From positions 1,178,001 to 1,242,000 of the forward strand of contig NZ_VFMR01000001.1 in assembly GCF_006715145.1 (NCBI RefSeq): a DNA stretch of 64,000 nucleotides. Direction: 5' to 3'. The notes beneath the pieces are model-generated. The model was not told where the DNA came from and searched no databases. It was given only the letters and a program-made list of their open reading frames with translations. Position 1 is the first letter of the stretch. Each line of letters begins with the position of its first letter. Position numbers and translations under genes: made by a program. Positions 18,827-28,874 of the stretch are shown piece after piece. The DNA comes from Microbacterium sp. SLBN-146 (lineage in GTDB: Bacteria; Actinomycetota; Actinomycetes; Actinomycetales; Microbacteriaceae).

Positions 18827-20046
18827 ACTCTCGTGAGCACATCGACGGGTTCGGCACTGTCGACGGCCAACTGGCGGTCGGCGGAATGCCGCTCGATCGG
18901 CTCGCCGCGCGCGTCGGCTCGACGCCCTTCTTCGCCTACGACCGGGCCTTGCTGGATGCGCGCATCGATGCGCTCCGCGCCGCGCTCCCCGACCGACTCG
19001 AGCTGAGCTTCGCGATGAAGGCGAACCCCATGCCTGCGATCGTGCATCACCTCGCGACGCGTGTCGATCGGATCGACGTCGCGTCCGCCCTCGAGATGCA
19101 GACGGCTCTCGACTCGACGATCCGTGCGGACCGCGTCAGTTTCGCGGGACCGGGCAAGGTGGCCGCCGAGATCCGGCAGGCAGTCGCGGCCGGCATCATC
19201 GTCGAGGTCGAGTCGACCACCGAGATCCGGCGGGTCATCGCTGCCGGCGACGACCTCGGGATCACGCCGACGATCGCTGTCCGCGTCAATCCCGATTTCG
19301 CCGTCAAGGGATCCGGGATGCGTATGGGGGGTGGTGCCCAGCAGTTCGGCATCGACGCGGAAGACGTCCCTGCCGTCCTGCGCCAGTACGCGGGCGACGT
19401 GGACATCCTCGGCTTCCACGTGTTCGCGGGCTCGCAGAACCTCAACGCCGGCATCCTCACGGAAGCGCAGACGAAGACCGTGGATCTCGTGAGCGCGCTC
19501 GCGGATCACCTCCCCTACGACGTGCGCTACGTCAATCTCGGCGGTGGGTTCGGCATCCCGTACACCGCCAAGGATCGCCCGCTCGATCTCGAGGCCGTGG
19601 GATCGGGCCTGCACGGCCTCGTCGACGGCCCCCTCCGTGAGCGGTTCCCGCACGCGAGTCCCGTCATCGAACTCGGACGCTACATCGTCGGCGAGTGCGG
19701 CATCTACGTCACGAGGGTCGTCGACCGCAAGATCTCGCGCGGCAAGACCTTTCTCGTCGTCGATGGTGGGATGCACCACCAGCTCGCCGCCTCCGGCAAC
19801 TTCGGGCAGGCCATCCGTCGCAACTACCCTCTTGCCGTCGGCAACCGGGTCGACGCGGCCGACGAGGGCGGCGTCAACGTCGTGGGATGCCTCTGCACGC
19901 CGCTCGACCTTCTGGGTGACGACGTCGAACTGCCTCCCGCCGACATCGACGACCTCATCGTCATCTTCCAAGCCGGCGCCTACGGGTTGACGGCGAGTCC
20001 CACCGCATTCCTCGGACATCCGGCGCCCGCCGAAGTCCTCGTCTGA
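18823..20046 (+). CDS. Fold-III PLP-dependent amino acid decarboxylase, exosortase-A-associated type
   Basis: 407 residues, ornithine/diaminopimelate decarboxylase superfamily. The Schiff-base lysine is K66 in FAMKANPMP. Further motifs are HVFAGSQN (His stacking on PLP), NLGGGFGIPY (phosphate loop), ELGRYIVGECG, GCLCTPLD (active-site cysteine region) and a C-terminal QAGAYG tyrosine. Compared with meso-DAP decarboxylase LysA the specificity loops differ. It resembles the TIGR03099 family that sits beside an AMP ligase and an ACP. It would release CO2 from an amino acid, free or carrier-linked. ATG 18823 overlaps the ligase stop; a GTG three codons earlier is the alternative. A true lysA is unlikely because no lysine-pathway gene is near. 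Confidence 0.87.
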   Translation: MNSREHIDGFGTVDGQLAVGGMPLDRLAARVGSTPFFAYDRALLDARIDALRAALPDRLELSFAMKANPMPAIVHHLATRVDRIDVASALEMQTALDSTIRADRVSFAGPGKVAAEIRQAVAAGIIVEVESTTEIRRVIAAGDDLGITPTIAVRVNPDFAVKGSGMRMGGGAQQFGIDAEDVPAVLRQYAGDVDILGFHVFAGSQNLNAGILTEAQTKTVDLVSALADHLPYDVRYVNLGGGFGIPYTAKDRPLDLEAVGSGLHGLVDGPLRERFPHASPVIELGRYIVGECGIYVTRVVDRKISRGKTFLVVDGGMHHQLAASGNFGQAIRRNYPLAVGNRVDAADEGGVNVVGCLCTPLDLLGDDVELPPADIDDLIVIFQAGAYGLTASPTAFLGHPAPAEVLV

Positions 20047-20057
20047 CAGGAGCCCCC

Positions 20058-20312
20058 ATGACCTCTCACGCCGATGCCGTTCGCGACGTTCTCATCGAGA
20101 CGCTCGAGCTGCAGCAGACGCCCGCCGATCTGACCACCGAGACGGCTCTTTTCGGTTCGCTTCCCGAACTCGACTCGTTCGGCGTCGTCACGCTCGTCGG
20201 CGCGCTCGAGGACCGCTTCGACATCACCATCGAGGACGACGAGTTCGGTGCCGAGCTCTTCGAGACGGTCGGGACGCTCGTCGCCTTCGTCGAAGAGAAG
20301 ACGGCGGGCTGA
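20058..20312 (+). CDS. Acyl carrier protein
   Basis: 84 residues, four-helix acidic carrier. Serine 40 in LPELDSFGVVTL is the predicted phosphopantetheine site; the residue after it is Phe rather than the common Leu/Met. Strongly acidic helix 3 (FDITIEDDEFGAELF) follows. A good AGGAG lies 5 bases before the ATG, and the gene begins 11 bp after the decarboxylase. It completes the ligase-decarboxylase-ACP set. A fatty-acid-synthase ACP is unlikely in this context. It needs a phosphopantetheinyl transferase, not seen in the window. Confidence 0.9.
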   Translation: MTSHADAVRDVLIETLELQQTPADLTTETALFGSLPELDSFGVVTLVGALEDRFDITIEDDEFGAELFETVGTLVAFVEEKTAG

Positions 20313-20317
20313 CACCG

Positions 20318-21207
<890 letters not shown>

Positions 21208-21211
<4 letters not shown>

Positions 21212-22635
21212 GCGCTCGCTGCTCCCTCCGGCTCGATTCCGCCACGAGCCGCGCGCAGGATGGCGGCGTGCTCGGCGGCCATGACGTCCGCGGTGTCGGG
21301 GAGCTCATCGCCCGCGCGCGTCCCTCTGGGTGGGATCTGGGCGAGTGCGACAGCCGCGCGCGCGAACTCCTGCGCGTTCGGTTGCGTGCGCGACGACCTG
21401 CGGGCTCGCCGCACGGCCGCATCGCTGACGGCCGCCGCGTCCCCTGACGGATTGGGGATCATCGACGATCCCGGAGCGGCAGTCCTGACGAGCTCCGCCG
21501 CCCCGCCCATCTCGCTCAGGATGATCGGGACACCCGCGCTGACCGCCTCCGTTGCAGCGACAGGCCAGCCTTCGAAGAAGGAGTTGAGGAGGAACCCGTC
21601 GGCGGCGCGCAGCAACGTCGAGGCATCCGAGTTTCCGAGGAAATGGATCCGGTCGCCCTGCGGATGCTCGTCACGCAGCGCTTCGGCCCGCCGGAGTTCG
21701 GCCCAGTCCGAAGGGTCGCCCGCGAAGACGAGGCGGCTCGGCCGCTCCGCGTGAGCGAGGTAGCGGAGGAAGGAGGCGGTCGTTCCCGCGATGTTCTTCT
21801 GCGAGTCGTAGCGGGCCAAGCAGACGAAGACGACGTCGTCGTCGACCGGGACGCCGATGGCCGTGCTGAGCCGCGCCCTGGCCGCTTCGCGGGTCGGCAG
21901 TGCCGCGAGATCCAGGGGTGGCGCGCCGTTGGGGACGACGACGATCTTCGCGGCGGCCTCGGGCGGAACTCGATCGGCGTGAAACCTCCTGACGACGTCG
22001 CTCACGGCGATCGAGGCCTGAGCGTGCGTCATGAGTTCCTGTACGGTCCTCCACTTCGCGCGCGTGTAGTGGATCTCGGTGTTGTGGAGCGCCACGACAA
22101 GCGGGATTCCGCTCGTGAGTGCGGCCTCCTCCAGATATCGGGGTGCGCTGTGGAGTTCGACGACGTCCGGGCTCACGGCGTCCAGCGCCGCGAGCGCTTC
22201 CGCCATCGTCGAAACGGATTCGACGCGCACTCCCGCATCCCGGAGGCGCGCCGCTCGCCTGCCCTCTCCGCGGCACAGGATGACGGGTGTCACGCCGTGA
22301 GCGGCGAGGGCGCCCGCGAGCATCTCGATGACCGAGCCGATGCCGCCGATGTCGAGATGATCCGTCAGAAGGGCGCATGTGACGGCTGTCATGTCCGACG
22401 CTGCGCGGGTTTTCGTCGACGACCCCTGCGCGACGGGTGAGTCGCGGGGGATGGCCGCCAGAGGACGCCGGAGGAGTTTCGCTGTCGTGGGATGCACGTA
22501 GCCGTACCGCACGCGAGGAGGAAGGAGATCCGTCAGCGTGACGACGGTGCCGTAGAGACGGGCGCGCAGCGACGCGGAGACGCGCGTCCGCGCGCGGCCC
22601 GGCCGCTGCGGAGCGCTCGGCATGGTCTGCGTCAC
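21208..22635 (-). CDS. Family 4 glycosyltransferase (GT-B)
   Basis: About 475 residues. After a basic N-terminal extension of about 90 residues, the GT-B fold begins with LLTDHLDIGGIGSVIEML (acceptor-side glycine loop). The C-terminal half has VPNGAPPLDL, FVCLARYDSQKN, HFLGNSD and NSFFEGWPVAATEAVSAGVP, the EX7E retaining-glycosyltransferase motif. It acts in the cytoplasm on the growing lipid-linked glycan with a nucleotide-sugar donor. GTG 22635 overlaps the stop of the upstream gene (GTGA) as elsewhere in the locus; ATG 22623 is the alternative. No clear ribosome site helps decide. Its stop overlaps the GNAT start at 21211. Confidence 0.87.
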
Positions 22636-23888
22636 GACGACGATGTGCCGGTCCGCGCGCCGACGGGCAGCAGACCCGCGAACGGTCGGTTCCGTGTCGT
22701 GGGCCACAGTGCTCTCAAGTCGTCTGCATCGAGTCCGATGAACGCCCACAGACCGGTGTCACGGGAGTGGCCGATGACGTGGGGGACGCCCTCGAGCGGG
22801 GCCAGCTGGGTCAGGGCGACGTCGTCGAGGCCGGAGATGAGGAGCAGTTCGTCCTCGGAGCGGCGCGCGAGCTCGCTGCGCGCTTCCGCTGCGGTCATGA
22901 CGTCGACGCGGAAGTCCCGGCCGAAGCGATCGAGACCACCTGCGGGGAACGCGAGCTCGCCGTCCGTCGCCACGTCGATGACGCGCAGTGCACGCTTCCC
23001 CGCGATCTCGGCCGCCTCGTCGACGATGAGTCTCACGTCTGCCAGCACGACGGACCGGTGCCCGACAGTTCGCTCGACGCTGCCGGCACGGAGGGACTCG
23101 CCCAGCCAGACGGCGGCGCCGCGACCCCGACGCAGTCCGTCCATGATCGGCGACGGCCCCCGCGTGCTGTGCACGATGCCGCACGTCGTGTGGATCGGCA
23201 GCAGTTCGGGATAGGTGTCGCCGACATGGCGATGGGCCTCGTCGAGGCGGGCCAGATTCGTCGTGAGGCTGTTGTGCGTGATGGGGACGTCCATCGCGAC
23301 CGCGCGCCGTCCCGCGCGCCGGACTCGGAGGCAGTACTCCACGGCGTAAGCGTGCCAGGCCAGGATGGGCGTCTCTGCGAGCGGCTCCCGGAGCACGTCT
23401 TCGCGGGTGATCATGAAGAGCACTTCGTCGAGGGTCTCGATGTCCCGAGGCGCGGGCGCGGATTCCCCGATCTGGACGACGCGGTCCCGGATGCGGCCGA
23501 TCACCTCGTGGCGGCCGTCGATCCCTACCGACCCGAGGATGCCGATCGACGGATCGCGAAGCAACGTCGCCGCCGCGCGCTCGATGGCGGGAAGCGAGTG
23601 CAGGACCACATCCTGATGGACGAAGACGACGACGTCGTTCTTGGCAAGACGCGCGCCGTGATTGAGCGCGCCGCCGGCGGTCGAGAACTGACCCTCCCGA
23701 TTGTCGATGGGGATGAGCTCGGAGGAGGCGGCATCGGGGTGCCCTGCGTCGAACGACGCCTGCAGGCACGAGGCGAGGACGGAAGGCTCGTTGAAGACGC
23801 AGACGATCGAGACGGGCACCCGGTCCGCGTGACCTGGACCGTCTGCGGTGTCGCCGGTCGATGCGTGCTCGTCGTAGTGCGATGTCAC
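22632..23888 (-). CDS. Family 2 glycosyltransferase-like protein
   Basis: 418 residues. GT-A start motif VSIVCVFNEPSVLASCL near residue 25, then FVHQDVVLHS as the metal-binding acidic motif. The second half departs from typical GT2 enzymes and ends in a 120-residue region with a possible second Rossmann-like fold (RALRVIDVATDGE, ELLLISGLDD). The first gene of a three-gene minus-strand operon (this gene, the GT4, the GNAT), starting at GTG 23888 with GGGGA upstream. Donor and acceptor are unknown. Confidence 0.82.
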   Translation of the reverse strand: MTSHYDEHASTGDTADGPGHADRVPVSIVCVFNEPSVLASCLQASFDAGHPDAASSELIPIDNREGQFSTAGGALNHGARLAKNDVVVFVHQDVVLHSLPAIERAAATLLRDPSIGILGSVGIDGRHEVIGRIRDRVVQIGESAPAPRDIETLDEVLFMITREDVLREPLAETPILAWHAYAVEYCLRVRRAGRRAVAMDVPITHNSLTTNLARLDEAHRHVGDTYPELLPIHTTCGIVHSTRGPSPIMDGLRRGRGAAVWLGESLRAGSVERTVGHRSVVLADVRLIVDEAAEIAGKRALRVIDVATDGELAFPAGGLDRFGRDFRVDVMTAAEARSELARRSEDELLLISGLDDVALTQLAPLEGVPHVIGHSRDTGLWAFIGLDADDLRALWPTTRNRPFAGLLPVGARTGTSSS

Positions 23889-24136
23889 GATTAGTTCCCC
23901 AGCAGTTCAATGGACGGACCGGTGGTCGGCAGAGAATTGACCAGCGCGCGGACCGCGTGATAAACAACCCACATCCTACGTGCACCACAGGTGACCGGTC
24001 ACTCCTGATTATGCGCACGCATGAGAAGGTGCCAATGTCGCTCCCCCGGGCGTGAGAAGCACCTCATATTGACCGATCGTACGAACGCTCCAACCTATGC
24101 TGGCCAGATCCCCCCAATCTGAAGGACTTTCTACGA

Positions 24137-25735
24137 ATGCGACCCCAGACGCAATCCCCTGCGCCCCTCTCCCGGCGGTTCATCGCCGGCGCCATAGCCC
24201 TCGTTCTCGCCGTGACCGGAGTCGTTCTGACGACGTCGAATCGCGCGGAAGCGGCCGGGCCCGTCACGATCTGGGGCGACTCCGTCCCGTCCCGCGTCGC
24301 CCTCGACGACGACAAGCAGGCGGTGACGCTCGGCACCCGATTCACCGTCGCGACGAACGGCAACGCGAGCGGCATCCGGTTCTACAAGGTGAGCGGAGTG
24401 ACCGGCACTCACACCGGCACGCTCCACTCCTCCGACGGCCGCGTGCTCGCGACCGTTCGCTTCCAGAACGAGACGGCCTCGGGATGGCAGAAGGCTGACT
24501 TCGCGGCTCCTGTCGCGCTCAAGGCAGGTCAGACCTACGTCGTGTCCTACCGCGTCCCCGCGGGCGGACGCTACGCCGCCACGACGAACCACAGCGCGAA
24601 GTCGACGACCACGGCGCTGAGCGTCGGGGCGAGTACGTCCGGCGTCTACACCTACACGTCGTCGACACGGGTTCCCACCCTCACGTGGCAGTCGAGCCAG
24701 TACTGGGTCGACATCACCTTCACACCGGGAACGACGGTCACCGCCCCACTGCCCTCGGCGACGCCGTCGGCGAGCCCCACGCGCACGGCGACCCCCACGC
24801 CGACTCCGACTCCGACGCGTACGGCGACCCCCACGCCGACGCCGACTCCGACGCGTACGGCGACCCCCACGCCGACGCCGACTCCGACGCGTACGGCGAC
24901 CCCCACGCCGACTCCGACGACGCCACCCGCGACGACCACTCCCGGCGCATTCCCCACGCGTGAGTCGGCGGGCCTCCCCGCGGGCTGGACGCCGAAGCAG
25001 ACGGTCACGGGCGACTACTGGGTGCGGCAGGCCGGTGCCGTCGTCGAAGATCTGCGCATCACGAACGGCACGATCTACGTCGACGCCCCCAACGTGACGC
25101 TCCGTCGTATCGATGCGGTCGGGTCTCGAGTGAGCAACGGTCACGGCGCGAGCTGTGTCTCAGGGCTCACCGTCCAGGACTCGGACTTCACCAAGAACGG
25201 CACGTCGCGCTCTTCGGACCAGCCCGTCATCGGCCACGGTGGCTACACCGCGCGTAACGTCATGATCGACGGAGTTCCCGAGGGCCTCCGGGTCGGAGGA
25301 TCCGACATCAACTGCGGTCCCGTGGCGGTGTACGACTCCTACGTCCGCGTGGTGTCGCCCGACATCTGCGACGACTGGCACGGCGACGCGCTCCAGGGCT
25401 ACGGCGGCTCGCACGTCACGATCCGCAACTCGACGATGCTCATGGCCGTCGAGCGCAACTGCTGGGGCACGGCGCCGTTCTTCTATCCCCACAGCCAGGG
25501 CAACACCTCGGTCGACATCGACGGGCTCCTCGTCGGCGGCGGCGGGTATCCGTTCCGCAACGGCATGCCCGGGCCGATCAAGAACCTGAACGTCGTCAAC
25601 AACAGCTGGGTCTACGGCCCCGTCGACGTCCGCTGCTCCGTCGTGCAGGGATGGCAGGCCAATGTCGTCACCGTCAACGCGCAGGGCGTCGTGACACCGG
25701 TCAGACCGATCGCCTGCACGGGCCAAGGAAACTGA
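24137..25735 (+). CDS. Secreted DUF4082 / right-handed beta-helix protein
   Basis: 532 residues. Signal peptide with hydrophobic core about 15-32 and cut near AEA-AG at residue 39. One DUF4082 module at about 40-200 (IRFYKVSGVTGTHTG, SGWQKADFAAPV, YRVPAGGRYA). A Thr/Pro linker follows at about 208-270, built from a 12-residue repeat. Residues 280-532 look like a parallel beta-helix of the pectate-lyase/pectinesterase superfamily (NVTLRRIDAVG, DDWHGDALQGYGG, HVTIRNSTML), with six cysteines. The DWHGDALQ element resembles catalytic turns in such helices. It could bind or cut the exopolysaccharide. It shares DUF4082 with the 2215-residue protein at the other end of the core. Monocistronic, followed by a strong terminator. 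Confidence 0.83.
   Translation: MRPQTQSPAPLSRRFIAGAIALVLAVTGVVLTTSNRAEAAGPVTIWGDSVPSRVALDDDKQAVTLGTRFTVATNGNASGIRFYKVSGVTGTHTGTLHSSDGRVLATVRFQNETASGWQKADFAAPVALKAGQTYVVSYRVPAGGRYAATTNHSAKSTTTALSVGASTSGVYTYTSSTRVPTLTWQSSQYWVDITFTPGTTVTAPLPSATPSASPTRTATPTPTPTPTRTATPTPTPTPTRTATPTPTPTPTRTATPTPTPTTPPATTTPGAFPTRESAGLPAGWTPKQTVTGDYWVRQAGAVVEDLRITNGTIYVDAPNVTLRRIDAVGSRVSNGHGASCVSGLTVQDSDFTKNGTSRSSDQPVIGHGGYTARNVMIDGVPEGLRVGGSDINCGPVAVYDSYVRVVSPDICDDWHGDALQGYGGSHVTIRNSTMLMAVERNCWGTAPFFYPHSQGNTSVDIDGLLVGGGGYPFRNGMPGPIKNLNVVNNSWVYGPVDVRCSVVQGWQANVVTVNAQGVVTPVRPIACTGQGN
24779..24922. repeat. 36-bp minisatellite in the DUF4082/beta-helix gene
   Basis: About 3.7 copies of a 36-bp unit starting ACGCGYACGGCG at 24779, 24815, 24851 and 24887. 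Each encodes 12 residues (Thr-Arg-Thr-Ala followed by Thr-Pro pairs), forming the linker between DUF4082 and the beta-helix. Units 2 and 3 look identical, suggesting recent slippage. Confidence 0.9.
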
Positions 25736-25744
25736 TCCCCTCGT

Positions 25745-25777
25745 GAAGAAGCCCGGTTCGATGAACCGGGCTTCTTC
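25745..25777 (+). terminator. Strong stem-loop terminator
   Basis: A perfect 15-bp inverted repeat (GAAGAAGCCCGGTTC and its complement) around a 3-base loop, 10 bp after the stop of the beta-helix gene. The run after it is CCCT, not a pure T tract, as is common in high-GC actinobacteria. Confidence 0.9.
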
Positions 25778-25845
25778 CCTGTCCAGGCAGGGATTCAGGT
25801 AGTACCAGGCCATCGCTAGTACCCTGTCGCCTGGGGGAGGTTGCA

Positions 25846-26544
25846 GTGACCATCAGGGAATTGCTGGGTGTGGTGCTGCGCCGCTGGTACGTCGTCGTGA
25901 TCGTCGTGCTCTGCGCGGCGCTGGCGACGTTCGCGTTCATGCGCGACGGCGGCAGTTACACGACGCGCACGCTCGTGACGTTCATGCTCCCCGAGAAGAC
26001 GATCTTCGCCCCCGGCAACGGGCTCGACGACGCCAGCGTCATCGGCTTCGCGGGCTCTGTCGCACAAGAGCTCAACGAAGGAAAGGCGCCTCGACGCTAC
26101 TCCGAGGACGGTGCGCCGCTCTACGGCGCCGGCGCACGCGAACAGACTCTCGTGACCTTGGCCAACGCGGGCAATCAGTGGGTCGCCAGCTACCTCCGCG
26201 CCGAGATCGAGATCCAGATCGTCGGACGAACCGAGGAAGAGGTCACGGTGCGTCAAGCCGAGATGATCGACCGTGCGCTTCAGGTGACGGACAGCCAGCA
26301 GGACATGCTCGGCATCCCCGAAGAGTCGCGTATCTCGGCATCCGTCGTTCCTCTCTCACTCCAAGTGGAGCACGTCGCTCCCAACCGGATGCAGCAGATC
26401 CTCGCCGCTGCCGCGATGCTCGCCGCCAGCGTGCTCGTGGGCTTCTGGCTGAGCGTCGCGCTGGATCGGACACTCCGGCGGCCGCGGGCTCGCCGGACGG
26501 CATCGGCGCTCACCGCGACGCCGGCGAAGGGAATTGCATCGTGA
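25846..26544 (+). CDS. Wzz-like chain-length/polymerase-associated membrane protein (short, no kinase)
   Basis: 232 residues. One transmembrane helix near the N-terminus (about 14-31) after a RRWY basic patch, an extracellular central region, and a second helix near 187-206 followed by a basic cytoplasmic tail. This two-helix plan matches Wzz-type polysaccharide co-polymerases. The protein lacks the usual BY-kinase domain and is shorter than typical Wzz. GTG 25846 is preceded by GGGGGAGG at 25833-25840. It is coupled to the next gene by a GTGA overlap and lies upstream of the Wzy-like polymerase. Role in setting glycan chain length is inferred. Confidence 0.75.
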   Translation: MTIRELLGVVLRRWYVVVIVVLCAALATFAFMRDGGSYTTRTLVTFMLPEKTIFAPGNGLDDASVIGFAGSVAQELNEGKAPRRYSEDGAPLYGAGAREQTLVTLANAGNQWVASYLRAEIEIQIVGRTEEEVTVRQAEMIDRALQVTDSQQDMLGIPEESRISASVVPLSLQVEHVAPNRMQQILAAAAMLAASVLVGFWLSVALDRTLRRPRARRTASALTATPAKGIAS

Positions 26545-27476
26545 ATGTAGTCGGGACTCTCCGCGGACTCCTGCGGCGCTGGTACATCGTCGTGCCGGGC
26601 ATCCTCCTCGCCGCGGGCGCTGCTTTCGGCGCGTGGCAGGTCGTTTCTCCGGGCTACGAGCGCAGCGCGACGCAGCTGCTCCTGCCCGGGGCCGAATCGC
26701 TCCCCGAGAATGCAAACCCCTTCCTCTTCCTCGGCGGACTCTCCAATGCGGCGGATGTCCTCGTCCGCGCCGTCTCGTCCGAGAACGTCATGAATGCCGC
26801 CCTGGACGGGTACACGGGAGTCGACGTCGAGGTGTCGCGCGACGGATCGACGGCGGGACCCGTCGTGCTGATCACCGTGACCGCCGAGACAGACGCCGAT
26901 GCCGAGGCGGTGCTGGGCACGCTCGTCGACGAGACCGTCGTGCAGCTCGAGCAGATGCAGGAGCGCGAGAACGTCCAGACCGTCAATCGGATCACTGTCG
27001 TACCGATCACGGTGGACGACCAGAGCACGCTTCAACAGCGTGATCGCCTCGTGGCAGCGGCAGCAGCGGGGGTGGGAGTGCTCGCCCTCAGCATCGTCCT
27101 CGCGGCGCTCCTCGACGGTCTGACTCTGCAGCGCCGACGCCGCGCAAGCCAGGCGACGAGCGCAGAGTCCGACGTCGACGAGCCGGTCGCGTCGTCCGAC
27201 GGCGGACCGGCCGACGACAGGGGCCCCGGCGGCGAGGGCCTCGGATTCGACCCGACCCCGGATGCGGGCGAGCGCGAGTCGGTCATGTCCGATCCGCTGC
27301 CGCCGACGCAGGAAACTCCGATCGTCCGGTCCGGTGGCTCGTCCCGCCACCGCCGGGGAGCCCGGCGTACGGCGTCGGACCGCGTTACTGCGTCGACGGA
27401 CGATGCACCCGCGGCGAGGAGCGTGCGCGCGGACACACTCGACCCCGACACGGAGTCGACCGACCCGGCCCGATGA
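26541..27476 (+). CDS. Wzz-like membrane protein (second copy) with disordered tail
   Basis: 311 residues, organised like the preceding gene: RRWY patch then a helix at about 15-34, an extracytoplasmic domain (about 35-170), and a second helix near 173-192. A 115-residue tail follows, rich in Ser, Asp, Pro and Arg, with no recognisable fold. The two proteins are probably diverged duplicates. GTG 26541 overlaps the previous stop. The two may act as a hetero-oligomeric co-polymerase; the long tail could be a regulatory or phosphorylated region. That is inference only. Confidence 0.75.
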   Translation: MNVVGTLRGLLRRWYIVVPGILLAAGAAFGAWQVVSPGYERSATQLLLPGAESLPENANPFLFLGGLSNAADVLVRAVSSENVMNAALDGYTGVDVEVSRDGSTAGPVVLITVTAETDADAEAVLGTLVDETVVQLEQMQERENVQTVNRITVVPITVDDQSTLQQRDRLVAAAAAGVGVLALSIVLAALLDGLTLQRRRRASQATSAESDVDEPVASSDGGPADDRGPGGEGLGFDPTPDAGERESVMSDPLPPTQETPIVRSGGSSRHRRGARRTASDRVTASTDDAPAARSVRADTLDPDTESTDPAR

Positions 27477-27486
27477 AGCGTCCGAG

Positions 27487-28872
27487 ATGACATCCACCTC
27501 CCTCCCCCAGCCGATGCCGGCTCTCCGGCACCGGGGGATCATCGATCGGAACGGCGCCGATGCCGTGACGATGCTGACCATCTATCTGGTCCTGCTGTTC
27601 GCCATCCCGTCGAGCCTCACGATCACGGCACTGGGGTCGCTCGGGCGACCTTCCGTCCTGTGGGGACTCATCATGCTGGCGTGGTGGGCGCTCGTGCGAC
27701 TTCAGGCGTCGTCTTTCGACGTGCGCGCCATCCGTCAGCCGGTGCGATTCGCGCTCGGCGCGTTCGTCGTCGTGATCCTCGTGAGCTTCGCGGCTGCTCT
27801 CCTCCGGGGACAGCCCTCCGATCAGATCGGTCCGGCCGTGACAGGGGTCATCCGCGTCCTCTCCTGGTCGGGGGTTCTTCTCGTGGCGCTCGACGGTGTC
27901 CGCACGATGGACGCCCTTGTTCGCATCGTCCGTCGGATCGGGATCGGTGCGGGCCTCCTGGCGATCCTCGGGGTCGCTCAGTTCATCACGGGTCAACCTC
28001 TCATCGACTTCTTCGGCTCGCTCCCGGGTGTCTCCGGCGCGGACGCGATCGTCGCGTCACGTGGCGGTGTGGCACGAGTCCCGGGTACCGCCACGCATCC
28101 CCTCGAGTTCGCCACGGTTCTCAACGCCGCGCTGCCGCTCGTCATCGCGGCGGCCGTGTCGCACGGCTTCCGGTGGGGCACGCATCGCGGCGGCATGCTG
28201 TGGTGGGTGCCCGTGGCGCTGATCGCGGTTTCGTCGTTCATCGGGGTCTCGAGGTCGGCGATCATCGGGTTCGCTGTGGCGGCAGTCACGATGATCCCCG
28301 TGCTGCCGCGCAAGTACCGACTCGCCGTGATCCTGGGCGGAGGAGCTCTGCTCGCCGTGGTCGTCGTCGCCGTACCGGGGTTGCTCGCCACGACACTCAA
28401 TCTCTTCGCGGGAGCGAGCGACGACCCGAGCACGCAGTCGAGAACGGGCGCGCTCGAGCGTGCGCCGGAGTTCATCGCCAACTCGCCGCTCGTCGGCGTC
28501 GGGTTCGGCACGTTCCTTCCGCGGTACTACATCTTCGACAACCAGTGGGTGCTCGCGACGATCGAATTGGGCTTCCTCGGGGTGCTCGCACTCGCGGGAA
28601 TCGTCGGGTCCGCCATCTGGAGCGCTCTTCGGGCGCGTCGCCAGTCCGACCAGCCGGGCGTCGAGCTGCTCGGCTATGCGCTGGGCGCCTCCCTGTTCAA
28701 CATCACGGTGCTCTTCCTCTTCTTCGACGGATTGTCGTTCCCGATGTCGGCGGGGATGCTGTTCCTGCTCGCGGGACTATGTGGAAGCATCCGCACGATC
28801 GGCGCGAACGACAAAGCCCATGCGACGCAGAACCGCTCGCTCGCGGGGAGTGTTCTTCCCGAGGACGCCTGA
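27487..28872 (+). CDS. O-antigen ligase/polymerase-like membrane protein (Wzy-type)
   Basis: 461 residues with 10-12 hydrophobic segments. The region around residues 320-350, RTGALERAPEFIANSPLVGV followed by GFGTFLPRYY, matches the Wzy_C/O-antigen ligase signature and its large periplasmic loop. It would polymerise the repeat units flipped by the Wzx protein at 15765. It follows the two Wzz-like genes by 10 bp, completing a Wzx/Wzy-dependent set. ATG 27487 has a nearby GAGATG context but no strong ribosome site. Its stop lies 2 bp from the convergent glycosyltransferase stop. Confidence 0.87.
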   Translation: MTSTSLPQPMPALRHRGIIDRNGADAVTMLTIYLVLLFAIPSSLTITALGSLGRPSVLWGLIMLAWWALVRLQASSFDVRAIRQPVRFALGAFVVVILVSFAAALLRGQPSDQIGPAVTGVIRVLSWSGVLLVALDGVRTMDALVRIVRRIGIGAGLLAILGVAQFITGQPLIDFFGSLPGVSGADAIVASRGGVARVPGTATHPLEFATVLNAALPLVIAAAVSHGFRWGTHRGGMLWWVPVALIAVSSFIGVSRSAIIGFAVAAVTMIPVLPRKYRLAVILGGGALLAVVVVAVPGLLATTLNLFAGASDDPSTQSRTGALERAPEFIANSPLVGVGFGTFLPRYYIFDNQWVLATIELGFLGVLALAGIVGSAIWSALRARRQSDQPGVELLGYALGASLFNITVLFLFFDGLSFPMSAGMLFLLAGLCGSIRTIGANDKAHATQNRSLAGSVLPEDA

Positions 28873-28874
28873 CC

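Noticed and set aside
18823..20046. lysA, diaminopimelate decarboxylase
   Set aside because: Overlapping coupling with an AMP ligase and an ACP and altered specificity region argue for the exosortase-associated decarboxylase type.
17258..20312. Complete exosortase system
   Set aside because: The ligase/decarboxylase/ACP trio is there, but no exosortase-like membrane protease and no PEP-CTERM tail were found on any protein in the window.
24069..24101. Promoter TTGACC...TATGCT upstream of the beta-helix gene
   Set aside because: The spacer is 21 bp, too long for a standard sigma-70-type promoter.
24779..24922. CRISPR-like or phage attachment repeat
   Set aside because: The 36-bp units are contiguous, in frame and encode a Thr-Pro linker inside a gene.
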